Shown: piece after piece, positions 47,401-59,936 of the stretch
Layout of the letters: every line of letters starts with the position of its first letter
How positions within the stretch are numbered: the stretch's first letter is position 1
Assembly (NCBI RefSeq): GCF_001039355.2
Contig: NW_019774169.1
Coordinates: 225,407-289,406, forward strand
Reading direction: 5' to 3'
Origin: Lingula anatina
Taxonomy: Eukaryota > Brachiopoda > Lingulata > Lingulida > Lingulidae
DNA length: 64,000 nt
The notes under the pieces: generated by a model
Told to the model about the DNA's origin: nothing
The model's database searches: none
What the model saw: the letters and a program-made list of their open reading frames with translations, nothing else
Translations under genes and position numbers: made by a program

Positions 47401-50400
47401 AAAGTATCCTACACTCAAACTCTTCCGTAACGGGCAACCAGTGAAGAGAGAATACAGGGGTCAGAGATCAATTGATGCCTTTACAAATTTCTTGAAAGAA
47501 CAAACCAAGGATGTAATTATAGAGCATGCTAGTAGTGATGAATTTGACAGTACAGAGGTGAGTGGTTTAAAATTTTTTTAAACTTGCCAATTTAGAGTTG
47601 TTGAGAAAACAATATGTATATTTAATTATATAATCATGGTAGAATTTTTTCTTAGGTTGTCAGCATTATCATAGAATTTTTCTTCATTACTCTTACATTG
47701 TTCCTAATTTGTTAAAGTGCAAGGTTGATATCTATTTTCAGGGTAAAAAACGTAGAATCCTGGGAATGTTCGAGAGCAAGGATTCTGAAAACTATATGAC
47801 ATTTGCAAGAGTGGCAAATGGTTTGAGGGATGACTGTGAATTCCATATTTCAGTTGGGTAAGAAGACACAAGCAATTAATCTTTCACCTTTTAACCTCAA
47901 CCTTGGCAAAATTTGATGATCAGTCTCTTACAAGACTTGAAATGCTGAAAATTGTGAAAAATAATTTTAAGTATCTTCTCATACTCAGTTTCATTGGTTT
48001 TTAAATAGAAATGCTTAAATTTGTAAAGTGTAGTTTTAAGTGTCCTTCCATATGTTGCTTAGCAGTTATGTAAATATTAGAGGTCCTATTTATGGGGTTT
48101 TACTGTGGATGTCATTCTTTTTTTCATTTTATCACACACCATCATAAATGTACTTCCAGCTTAAAGACTATATTTTTTGTTGCATCTTGTTTTTGAATTA
48201 CTCTTTCTTCTCTAATTATTTTATGTCATGCTGTTCTTTGTTCCTTTTAGGCCGGGGTCTGCTAAAGATAGGGTATCTGGGGATCTTGTCCTTTTCAGAG
48301 GACCACATGTAAGTGAAAGTAGACATTAAAATCCACCTATAAAATACACTTGTACTTTTGACCTCTTTGTTAAGCTTACATTTAGTTTATTTTATCATGG
48401 CCATTTTATAGCCAAAAGTTTAAAATGTTTTCTGGTTTGCCAAGTTTATGAATGACTTAGTTTAAATTTTCCAAACGAGAGCCCATGGTTGGGAATAAAT
48501 AAATGGAGTAGAGCAAAAACACTTCGTTAGCTATAAATATATATTCAATATTCTGCCACTTTAACGAAAAGGGTGTCAAATACTTAAAGTAATATGAGAT
48601 CATTTCTATTAAAAATGTAAATTATTTGGTTCAGTTTGTACATCAGTTGTGTGATGTAGATTAGGTACTGTCTTTATCTTGATTCACAGTGCATATTTTA
48701 ATCACAAGCTCATGTTTCAGACTAAAAATGAAGATGTTGTGTACACAGGAATGTTGAATGATTATGAGATTTTGAAACAGTGGATAACTGATAAATGTAT
48801 ACCCTTGGTCAGAGAAATTACTTTTGAAAATGCTGAGGTAAGTGTTATTGTTATTAAAAATAATTTTAATATTAAAAAGTATTATGTACACATAATGTTT
48901 GTTTAAAAAATTTATAATGTTTTTTTCTTAATTTCAATTTTTTTTAAATGCATTTTTAATGCATTTCTCACTTTTAGAAATATAGGTGCAACAGAGTTTT
49001 GTATTTAAGCTTTGTTTTGTTTTGTTTAAACTGCTATCTATTTCAGGTCTATTCATAATTATTATGATTTTAAAAAATAAAATTTCAATTCATTTATTAT
49101 CAATAAATTTGAATATGTATGTGGCAAACTATTGATTTATATAAGTGTGCATGTTGGTGTACGGGTCTTTTGTATCACCCTGTTCCCTTTTATAGGAATT
49201 AACAGAAGAGGGGTTGCCATTCCTAATTTTATTTCATGATCTAGATGATAAAGAAACCCCTAGAATATACCAAGAGGAAGTAGCAAAACAAATAATAAAT
49301 GAAAGAAGTAAGTATATTGGTAATCATATATTACTGGGGATTTTATTTTCAGGGCACCAATGTTCACCTAGCAGTTAGTTTTGACTGGCACTTGATGCTA
49401 CATTTTCATTTATTTATTGCCACCATCTTTCATTGGTTGTATTTTCAGAGTATTGTAGAGGAGGGGCTTCCTCTTGTAGTTCTTTTTCATCATCAGGATG
49501 ATACAGAAATTGCTAAAACATATGTGAATCAAATACATGCGCAGGTGTATGATCAGAGATGTAAGTTTTAAATGCGTGTTAGACCAGGAGGCATCTATAA
49601 ACTGTGATGGTCGTTCTTTTGAACCAAAAGTGAAAGGTACTAACAGTTTAAGGACAAAAAATTGTCATCTTTGCTTGCTGGAGAAAGGGTACTAACAAAC
49701 GGTTGCTTTTACTCCAGGACTCTTAATTTTTGTGATGGGCCAAAATAAGCATATGCTGGCTGGGTTTTTTTTAAGAAACCCCAGTTTGGTTCATATGCAA
49801 GTTTGTACATCGATGGTAGTGTTATGTAAAGGGCTCTTGTAGTGTTGGATATTACTGGACAAAAGATATTTTCAATGAAGGTGTTACTAAAGAAGCAGTT
49901 GACTTGTTGTTTGCATGATTTTTGGATTACAGGTTTTGAATGTAATGTATCAACATTTATTAAATCCCAACTTAGTATTTTTAATTACCACTTGAAATTT
50001 GAAATTGCTTCATGTGTGAAAATTGTAATAAAATATATTAGTTTAAAAAAGTAAACGCTCATTATTATTTGTTTAAATAGACGAAGTTCACTTAAAATCA
50101 ATATGTTATTCGCACTTGAACTGAGTGAAGTTTTAATCATTTTGCTTTCATCTTTTTTGTTATTTCTAGATAATGTAAACTTTTTGACAGCTGATGGTAA
50201 AAAGTTTGCTCATCCACTGCATCATCTTGGAAAGAGTGACAAAGATTTGCCTGTACTTGCCATTGACAGTTTTAGGCATATGTATGTCTTTCCATATGAT
50301 GTTAAAACAAGACTGACGTAAGTAGTGATACATGTGCTACAAATCATTTCCTCCTAATGGAAGCTACTGTTATTTAAGTGTGGTTTTCAAAGTAATTTTG

Positions 50401-51332
50401 CTGTAGACAAATCTTGAAAAATGGCTGTGCAGTGTTTTTTCAGTCTACACTGTTTGGATACGCACACTTCACATGGTAGCAACATTGACAATGATGCTAA
50501 CTTCAAGAAGATGACCACATAGCCACCAAAGTTTGGAAGTGCAAAGACTATTAGTTGTTGACCTAAAAAAAACTTCACAGGCCTTTTTCAACAGTTGGTT
50601 AAATTCTAATCTAATGAATTCAGCTTTTGATATTGTGCACCTTATTGAAATTTAAGTAGAAAATTTGATTTTAATGCTAATACATACAATTTAATTCTTA
50701 CAGTGAACCTGGTCTTTTAAAGACTTTCATAGCAGATTTACATTCTGGAAAACTCCACAGAGAATTCCACCATGGCCCAGATCCCACCCCACCGCCTCCA
50801 GTGCAAGAGCAGGTTGGTGCAACTTTGTGCACTTTGAATTTAAGATATTGTGAAAAATAGGCTTAATGTAAAGATACCAATGACTATACTATTTAGGCTG
50901 TTTAATATTTAGCCAATAGTTATGAAGTATTTTTTACTGTGATCTTGTAAGATGTATCCATCTTTGTATGCTAAAATGTGATAGTCCTTTTTTGTAAATT
51001 TTGGATCAGTCATGTTTGTTTCAAAACAATTGGTACCAAACTCTGCTTTCATCCCCCTCCCCCAATCTACCTTCACCTTTGCAAAGAACACGCCACCAGT
51101 AAATTACCAAAATTTTCATGGGATTTATTATTATTTTTTAAATTTCCTTTAGCCATCCAGTGAAGACCAAGAAGAACAGCCAGCTAACCATGTGCCAAAA
51201 GAACCTCAACAACCAAACCAACCAGCACAGCATCAGTTTCAGCAAGAACAACCCACAGACCCACCAGAGTCCACATTCAGAAAACTTGCCCCATCTAGAA
51301 ACAGATACACACTACTTAGGGATGAGCTGTAG
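44452..51332 (+). CDS. ERP44: ERP44 (ER thioredoxin-fold chaperone), haplotype copy 1, active-site exon in N gap
   Basis: ERp44 cycles between ER and Golgi, forming mixed disulphides with clients such as Ero1 and retrieving them through a KDEL-type tail. Exons: 44452-44508 (ATG, signal peptide start MELGIVRL), 45627-45699, 46110-46149, [exon 4 lost in gap 46485-46685], 46997-47039, 47373-47557, 47742-47857, 48251-48308, 48721-48837, 49196-49307 or 49449-49560, 50170-50317, 50704-50812, 51153-51332 (TAG). With exon 4 taken from copy 2 the protein is 435 residues; human has 406. It has a thioredoxin a domain with NFYADWCRFS, b and b' domains, the C-tail motif REFHHGPDPT and a terminal RDEL. Only this copy contains exon 1. 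It is followed by a single N at 51348. Confidence 0.95.
46485..46685. other. 201-N gap covering ERP44 exon 4
   Basis: The gap replaces about 70 coding bases plus flanking intron that are present in copy 2 (53082-53151). A G-rich homopolymer stretch immediately follows (46686-46713). This is a sequencing gap, not a deletion of the CRFS exon. Confidence 0.95.
49196..49307 (+). CDS. ERP44: ERP44 exon 10a, candidate mutually exclusive exon
   Basis: 112-nt exon with an AG acceptor and GTAAGT donor, entering at phase 0 and leaving at phase 1. It encodes ELTEEGLPFLILFHDLDD onward, 37 codons, the version closest to human ERp44 (ELTEEGLPFLILFHM). It falls in the b' thioredoxin-like domain at about residues 254-290. 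It is separated from exon 10b by a 141-nt intron. Confidence 0.9.
49449..49560 (+). CDS. ERP44: ERP44 exon 10b, candidate mutually exclusive exon
   Basis: 112-nt exon with a TTTTCAG acceptor and GTAAGT donor, also phase 0 to phase 1. It encodes SIVEEGLPLVVLFHHQDD onward, 37 codons. It is homologous to exon 10a (shared EEGLP, LFH, DD and final R) but only about a third identical. If spliced after 10a, its frame reaches a TGA within the exon, so it must replace 10a rather than follow it. Confidence 0.85.
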
Positions 51333-51348
51333 ATTTATTAAAGGAATN

Positions 51349-51790
51349 CTGAACTATAAGAGATTTGGATAAGCGGTTTTATTATGGAAGAGAGTGCGGT
51401 CATGGATATTTTAAAAGGGTCTTCCCAAATGTCAGGGCGTCCAATGAGCGCCAGTGTATTTTTAATGCCGGTTGACCAGGTTGAGGTGTTAAGTCTGTTT
51501 AAATTTTCATTTTCGTGGAGTGCATGAGTAACTAAGGAGGTGGTGTCATGGTGCTTTTTATATTGGAGGCTGTGCCAGTATTTGAGGGCCAGTGTGTAGG
51601 CAGTGGTCAGTATTGGGAAGCTGCCCAGTTCTCCGCGGACAGCATGTGAGGGAGATTTTCGGTTAACACCTAGGATAGTTTTATGAGTCATGTCATTAAC
51701 ACACAATTTATTTTTGTAGTATTCATGAATGAGATTTTCCCAACTATCAGTGGATTTCTGACCCTTTGGGTGTCAAAATATCATTTTTGA
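51349..51790 (-). mobile_element. Fragment of a non-LTR retrotransposon (LINE)
   Basis: Minus-strand translation gives an open stretch with SHAVRGELGSFPIL and ALKYWHSLQ. These resemble the region after the reverse transcriptase domain in invertebrate LINE ORF2 proteins, where a (V/A)xGELG motif is followed by an aromatic-rich KYW. The open frame extends to about 51760 on the right. It occupies ERP44 intron 1 of haplotype 2; haplotype 1 retains only the right part (about 45125-45215). It is truncated and inactive. Clade not determined. Confidence 0.6.
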
Positions 51791-52189
51791 GATCAGTGCA
51801 GGGGCCCCTTAGACCCAAGGCCATATTTTCAGACGTCTTTAATAAATGGCGTTATCATCCCTAATTATTTGAAATATTAGAAATCAAAAGTAATTCAATT
51901 AATAACTGATATAAACAGATTTGCAAATATTGCACACAATGTGTTACCAACATGACTCAATTGTTACTTTCTTGTGGAACAATGCCTTGATGAAATATCA
52001 TATTCTATGGTTTGTTCATTATCCTTATGTTATGTGGTCAACTTGTGATGTACATATTATTCAGATAAATGACCTTAGACTGTTCAGACTGTACTTCAGG
52101 TGTCTAACAAGCACTGCTAATTATAATGTGTAAGTGTTAAACCAAACCTCACATGGGGTCATGAATAAGCACTATTCTCTTTATTTCAG

Positions 52190-55100
52190 GTTTCTGTTTT
52201 CTACAGACCAACAGATAGTGGTGCTATTCAGATGCATGATGCCAATCTTGATGAAGTATTATGTAAGTGGTATAATTTGTATCTCATTTCATATGGAAAC
52301 ATTTTGTATGAAAGCAAAAAAGTCTAATATAAAATTCACATTGTATAATTGAGAAAAAAAATACAGTTATTTAAAATATTATTTTGCTCTTGTGGTTTCT
52401 AAATGACCAGTAAACTACAGATCAAATGATAATTGGGACGTCAATATAGATTTGACTTATGACAGAAAATTAGGCAATAGAAACAGTTTTAGTATCTTGT
52501 TGCCATAGATTGCAAAGCCATTGCTATACATAAGGTCACAGACTGTAAATGGCATGAATGCGTTTGTGTAATGGCACAGAACTTGATCAAATGGAATTAT
52601 TAATGCACTATAAAGATGTAGAACACATCAATAAAAAGAGCAAATGTATGGGAGTTTTTTCTTTTTGTTACAGCTAGCAATGAAGTAGTCTTTGTAAATT
52701 TTTATGCAGACTGGTAAGTGTTATTTTTGTGCCTCTCTAATTTTTTTGCAGTGTAGTACTTAACATTTTGAAAAGGGTTGTTTATATGTGAAAAACCTGC
52801 ATATGTATACATGGCAGGATGATAACATTCAGGGACTATCTGTCTGTAACGGTTAATGAATAATTCATTGTAATTAAGCATAAACCTGCTCAGTTTATGA
52901 CAATTTAATATATTGAATCTTGATTTTTATAGTTGTTCGCCTTTGATCTTAATTTTAGTAGTAATGATTGTTTATTATTAATTAACAATTTCTGAATAAA
53001 AAAGTTTGTGACATCTGAAGAATTTAGTAAGATTTTGAATATGTTTTTTTATCAGAAGAAAACCTTGTGTTCCCTTTCTAGGTGTCGGTTCAGTCAGATG
53101 CTGCAGCCTATATTTGATGACACTGCCACAAAAGTTGCAAGTGAATTTTCTGTAAGTTGTTTTTTCCTTTCTTTCGGGAAGGGGGGGTGGGGGTATGTAT
53201 GAAACCTTTATTTCAAGGTCAGCTAAATAACAAGGGCTGAAAAATTATTTTAAATCTGCCTGGATTTAGATTTAGATCAAAGATTTTATGTGTGAATTTT
53301 TTTGTGTTAAACTGGAAATCATGGCCTTTAGATATTGGCAATTTCAATGTGCTTTGTTGACTAATTTTTGTTTTTTCAATTTTCAGCCTGGGAAGGTGGC
53401 CTTGGCAAAAGTAGACTGTGATAAAGAAAGTGAGTATAATTTATAGGAGTTAGATTTCAGTATGTACACATATATTGTGTTGACAATCTTTGCATATTAT
53501 ATGAACCAACTTCTGTTTCAGTACATTATTAAGTCACCTTAAACTAGATTGAAAAAACTAAATGGTCCCAATATCTTAATTTTTTTCTACATTTTAAAGG
53601 AAAAGATGTGAAAAAAAAACTACAGTCTTTGAGATATATGTATGATTTATTTAGGCACTGGAGCATGTATGATTGATATATTACACACTAGAGCATTTAA
53701 GGTATTATTGGGTATTATTGTTAACATATATAAGAAGGTTGTCTGTACAAGTTAACTTTTCATCCATTACCCAGGTTCTTTAGCAGCCAGGTATCATGTC
53801 TCAAAGTATCCTACTCTCAAACTCTTCCGTAACGGGCAACCAGTGAAGAGAGAATACAGGGGTCAGAGATCAATTGATGCCTTTACAAATTTCTTGAAAG
53901 AACAAACCAAGGATGTAATTATAGAGCATGCTAGTAGTGATGAATTTGACAATACGGAGGTGAGTGGTTTAAATTTTTTTAAAACTTGGCAATTTAGAGT
54001 TGCTGAGAAAACAAATATGCATATTTAATTATATAATCATGGTAGACTTATTTCTTAGGTCGTCAGCATTCTCATAGAATTTTTCTTCATTACACTTTCA
54101 TTGTTCCTAATTTGTTTAAGTGCAAGGTTGATATCCATTTCAGGGTAAAAAGCGAAGAATCCTGGGAATGTTCGAGAGTAAGGATTCTGAAAACTATATG
54201 ACATTTGCAAGAGTGGCAAATGGTTTGAGGGATGACTGTGAATTCCATATTTCAGTTGGGTAAGAAGACACAAGCAATTAATCTTTCACCTTTTAACCTC
54301 AACCTTGGCAAAATTTGATGATCAGTCTCTTGCAAGACTTGAAATGCTGAAAATTGTGAAGAATAATTTTAAGTATCTTCTCATACTCAGTTTTATTGGT
54401 TTTTAAATAGAAATGCTTAAATTTGTAAACTGTAGTTTTAAGTGTCCTTCCATTTGTTGCTTAGCACTTATGTAAATATTAGAGGTCCTATTTATGGGGT
54501 TTTACTGTGGATATCATTCTTTTTTTCATTTTATCACACACCATCATAAATGTACTTCCAGCTTAAAGACTATATTTTTTGTTGCATCTTGTTTTTGAAT
54601 TACTCTTTCTTCTCTAATTATTTTATGTCATGCTGTTCTTTGTTCCTTTTAGGCCAGGGTCTGCTAAAGATAGGGTATCTGGGGATCTTGTCCTTTTCAG
54701 AGGACCACATGTAAGTGAAAGTAGACATTAAAATCCACCTATAAAATACACACTTGTACTTTTGACCTCTTTGTTAAGCTTAGATTTAGTTTATTTTATC
54801 ATGGCCATTTTATAGCCAAAAGTTTAAAATGTTTTCTGGTTTGCCAAGTTTATGAATGACTTAGTTTAAATTTTCCAAACGAGAGCCCATGGTTGGGAAT
54901 AAATAAATGGAGTAGAGCAAAAACACTTCGTTAGCTATAAATATATATTCAATATTCTGCCACTTTAACGAAAAGGGTGTCAAATACTTAAAGTAATATG
55001 AGATCATTTCTATTAAAAATGTAAATTATTTGGTTCAGTTTGTACATCAGTTGTGTGATGTAGATTAGGTACTGTCTTTATCTTGATTCACAGTGCATAT

Positions 55101-57723
55101 TTTAATCACAAGCTCATGTTTCAGACTAAAAATGAAGATGTTGTGTACACAGGAATGTTGAATGATTATGAGATTTTGAAACAGTGGATAACTGATAAAT
55201 GTATACCCTTGGTCAGAGAAATAACTTTTGAAAATGCTGAGGTAAGTGTTATTGTTATTAAAAATAATTTTAATATTAAAAAATATTATGTACACATAAT
55301 GTTTGTATAAAAAATTTATAATGTTTTTTTCTTAATTTCAATTTTTTTAAAATAAGGCATTTTTAATGCATTTCTCACTTTTAGAAATATAGGTGCAACA
55401 GAGTTTTGTATTTAAGCTTTGTTTTGTTTTGTTTAAACTGCTATCTATTTCAGGTCTATTCATAATTATTATGATTTTAAAAAATAAAATTTCAATTCAT
55501 TTATTATCAATAAATTTGAATATGTATGTGGCAAACTATTGATTTATATAAGTGTGCATGTTGGTGTATGGGTCTTTTGTATCACCCTGTTCCCTTTTAT
55601 AGGAATTAACAGAAGAGGGGTTGCCATTCCTAATTTTATTTCATGATCTAGATGATAAAGAAACCCCTAGAATATACCAAGAGGAAGTAGCAAAACAAAT
55701 AATAAATGAAAGAAGTAAGTATATTGGTAATCATATATTACTGGGGATTTTATTTTCAGGGCACCAATGTTCACCTAGCAGTTAGTTTTGACTGGCAGTT
55801 GATGCTACATTTTCATTTATTTATTGCCACCATCTTTCATTGGTTGTATTTTCAGAGTATTGTAGAGGAGGGGCTTCCTCTTGTAGTTCTTTTTCATCAT
55901 CAGGATGATACAGAAATTGCTAAAACATATGTGAATCAAATACATGCGCAGGTGTATGATCAGAGATGTAAGTTTTAAATGCATGTTAGACCAGGAGACA
56001 TCTATAAACTGTGATGGTCATTCTTTTGAACCAAAAGTGAAAGGTACTACTAGTTTGAGGACAAAAAAAATTGTCATCTTTGCTTGCAGGAGAAGGGGTA
56101 CTAACAAACGGTTGCTTTTACTCCAGGACTCTTAATTTTTGTGATGGGCCAAAATAAACATATGCTGGCTGGGTTTTTTTAAAAGAAACCCCCAGTTTGG
56201 TTTATATGCAAGTTTGTACATCGACGGTAGTGTTATGTAAAGGGCTCTTGTAGTGTTGGATATTACTGGACAAAAGACATATTTTCAATGAAGGTGTTGT
56301 TACTAAAGAAGCAGTTGACTTTTTGTTTGCATGATATTTGGTTTACAGGTTTTGAATGTGTTGAATCAACATTTATTAAATCCCAACTTAGTATTTTTAA
56401 TAATCACTTGAAATTTAAATTGCTTCATGTGTGAAAATTGTAATAAAATATATCATTTTAAAAAAAGTAAACAGTTATTATTATTTGTTTAAATGGACAA
56501 AGTTCACTTAAAATCAATATCTTATTCATACTTGAACTGAGTGAATTTTTAATCATTTTGCTTTCATCTTTTTTGTTACTTCTAGATAATGTAAACTTTT
56601 TGACAGCTGATGGTAAAAAGTTTGCTCATCCACTGCATCATCTTGGAAAGAGTGACAAAGATTTGCCTGTACTTGCCATTGACAGTTTTAGGCATATGTA
56701 TGTCTTTCCATATGATGTTAAAACAAGACTGACGTAAGTAGTGATACATGTGTTACAAATCATTTCCTCCTCATAGAAGCTACTGTTATTTTGTTATTTA
56801 GGTGTGGTTTTCAAATTAATTTTGCTGCAGACAAATCTTAAAAAATGGCTATGCAGTGTTTTTCAGTCAACACTAAGTTGGGATACACACACTTCAGATG
56901 GTAGCAACATCGGCAATGATGCTAACTTCAAGAAGATGACCACATGGCCATCAAAATTTGGAAATGCAAAGACTATTAGTTGTTGACCTAAAAAACTGCA
57001 CAGGCCTTTTTCTGCAGTTGGTTAAATTCAAAATTGAAATTTAAGTAGAAATTTTAATTTCAATGCTAATACATACAACTTAATTCTTACAGTGAACCTG
57101 GTCTTTTAAAGACTTTCATAGCAGATTTACATTCTGGAAAACTCCACAGAGAATTTCACCATGGCCCAGATCCCACCCCACCGCCTCCAGTGCAAGAGCA
57201 GGTTGGTGCAACTTTGTGCACTTTGAACTTAAGATATTGTGAAAAATAGGCTAAATGTAAAGATAGCAATGCTTATGCTATTTAGGCTGTTTAATATTTA
57301 ACTAATAGTTATGATGTTGAAGTTTTTTACTTTGATCTTGTAAGGATGTATCCATCTTTGTATGTTAAAATGTGATAGTCCTTTTTCTTTGTAAATTTTT
57401 GATGTCATGTTTGTTCCAAAACAATTGGTACCAAACTCTGCTTTCACCCCCCCCAATCTATCTTCACCTTTACAAAGAACACACCGCCTGTAAATTACCA
57501 AATTTTTCATGGGATTTGTTAATTTTTTTAAAATTTCCTTTAGCCATCCAGTGAAGACCAAGAAGAACAGCCAGCTAACCATGTGCCAAAAGAACCTCAA
57601 CAACCAAACCAACCAGCACAGCATCAGTTTCAGCAAGAACAACCCACAGACCCACCAGAGTCCACATTCAGAAAACTTGCTCCATCTAGAAACAGATACA
57701 CACTACTTAGGGATGAGCTGTAG
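52190..57723 (+). CDS. ERP44: ERP44 exons 2-13, haplotype copy 2, including the CRFS active-site exon
   Basis: This is the allelic second copy of ERP44 lacking exon 1. Exon 2 starts at 52190. Exon 4 is intact at 53082-53151 and completes NFYADWCRFSQMLQP, the single-cysteine CRFS redox motif characteristic of ERp44. Exons 10a and 10b recur at 55603-55714 and 55856-55967. The final exon ends in RDEL and TAG at 57721-57723. Coding differences from copy 1 are few: FDS versus FDN before TE in exon 6, and a silent CCG/CCA in exon 8. Introns carry several percent SNPs and indels. Together the two copies describe one gene. Confidence 0.93.
55603..55714 (+). CDS. ERP44: ERP44 exon 10a, haplotype copy 2
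   Basis: 112 nt with the same sequence and splice sites as 49196-49307. Confidence 0.9.
55856..55967 (+). CDS. ERP44: ERP44 exon 10b, haplotype copy 2
   Basis: 112 nt, base-for-base the same as 49449-49560 as far as I can compare, with the same splice sites. The flanking introns do differ between copies. Confidence 0.85.
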
Positions 57724-59936
57724 ATTTATTAAAGGAGTATCAAAAGATTAGTTGTATTTTTTTTAGTGTGCATGTTTGCAATGTTAATCTCCATCTTTGT
57801 CTTTGTCACAGTCAAGTCACTTGCTTCCGTGTAAAGTGAACTGTAAGATGTGTTAGATTGCCACCAACTGGGATAAAAACAAACAAAACAACTACCCTTC
57901 GTTGGTAGTTGGTCACTATAAGTAGCTTTGCTCAGCTATTCAGAACTGTTATTAGGGTCTATTTTATTGCATGTACTTTTTATGAGATTACAAATTTTCT
58001 TACCTTTTGTCCAGCAGTTGTATTGAAACCTGGTCTGTATTCAAAAAGGCAGGTTAAACCATGACATTGCCAGAAGTAATCTGGATGGCAACAAAAGGTA
58101 ATAACGGCCTCTTATCAAAAGGTCCCACATAAATATTCTGTAGGTTCTTTTTTTTTTTAATTTTCAAAAGTTCTATAAATGCTTGAAAATGATACAGTTG
58201 AGAAATGGCTCTAAGTGGTCTAAGTGTGACAATCCATACAACAGGCTCTTTTATGTATTGTTTATATGAAGGTTCCAATTGGTTTGTTTGTGCACAATTC
58301 CATTGGTGAGTTATGTTTTCTGATAATTCTGCATTTGATATCAAAAGTTAACTGGTTACTAAGATAGTATGTTTTACTGATAAAAGGGAATGCTTTATAT
58401 TTTATGAAATGCCATATTTATGTGGTGACAGAAATGGGGATATTTAATCAGACTGCTGAAATATTGAGATGCATTGGTTGAAGCTTGAGACCAGGTTTTT
58501 TAAGGGGGAAATATCCCAGGGTGGTTTATCAATACAAGTGTTCAACTTTTTGAAGTTGATATATATCTGTTGTATCCCTTTTCTGAATCTTGCAGGTATT
58601 CATTTTGTCATGTTATGATTTCATTGTTTTTACTTCCATTCATTTGTCATTACTGTAGCATTTGCATAAAGTGTCTAGTTTATTTACAGTTATTTGATTC
58701 TTTTTCTTGGAGATGGGGCCTATTATGATGGATTTCATAGGTATTATGACATGAATAATATTTAAGCTTTGATGGGCACAATTGTGCTATTTAAAAACAT
58801 CTTTTAAAAATATTTTGCTGTAAACAATGCAGATCTGCATTCAGATAGAAATATATTTCAGTATTGGGAGTTGGCAAAGACATACATCTTTGTATTTAGA
58901 TACATATATTACAGAGCTGTTAAATGTAGATTTTTCATGCATTTATACAGATTAAATTTCTTAAATTAAACAGCTGTTGACAGATTGTTTTTTATGTAGT
59001 TTTTCTGTACTAATAGCCATAGCCTACATCTGGTAGTGGCATTGTCATCGTTGTTGATAAAAGGAAACCTACATCATTTATTATTCTCAAACTTACTGAT
59101 ATGATTCATAGGCCTAAAGTGACTAAAAAAATTATATTAGCATCAAAATTTTCTGCTTTATGTCTGTATATTTAAAAGTCTTGCTGACTTTTCCTGCATT
59201 TTTAAGGCTGACTCTGACATTATAAATATGCAGACAAAACAGTTTTATGCAAGTCACCACATTTACTTCACAATGCACAAACATGCAAAATATTTCAAAT
59301 ACAGAACCACTTAATTTTCACCGTAATACATCCATGGATTCAAGGAAACATGAAATAGACCTAGCCATCAGTTTTTTGTTCAAACACAAAAAAAAAAAAT
59401 ACCGTTGTGGCCCAGTGTAAACTATACAATTTTCAAAGCAGACAATACTCCACTAGAATTGGACTACATATGGTAAGCATGCATGTGACATAAACCTTAA
59501 AATGACTTGTAATGAATGCTAATTACAAATGAAAAAAATGACAATTTAAAATAAATGAAGGAATATGGTACTGAATGTGTCCACACATAAATATTAACAT
59601 AACATATGGCCAGTTGGTAACCCTTAATTGTAAACTAGAATAAAATTTGAGGATCCACCAAATCGTACCTGATTGTTCTCTTTACAGAAAGATGAAAGGG
59701 ATTCCTTCTAAAAATTCTAGAACACTAGCTGTTTACCATTGTACTGTTTTTACGTTCACATCCTTTCTGTATGAGGCAAGATTTTTATACACATTTATAT
59801 TGAATAAAACACCAGTTATAGTCTATTTTAAACCCATATGTCTAAAAATCGAAGAGATTATAAGCACCAAAGACATTCCATGTTGTTTTATATATTCAAT
59901 TCCATCAATATATATCTTTTCATTTAAACCATTATG
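57724..59936. other. Convergent intergenic region with ERP44 and STX17 3' UTRs
   Basis: About 2.2 kb between the two facing stop codons. No gene is recognised. It must hold both 3' UTRs. Confidence 0.6.
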
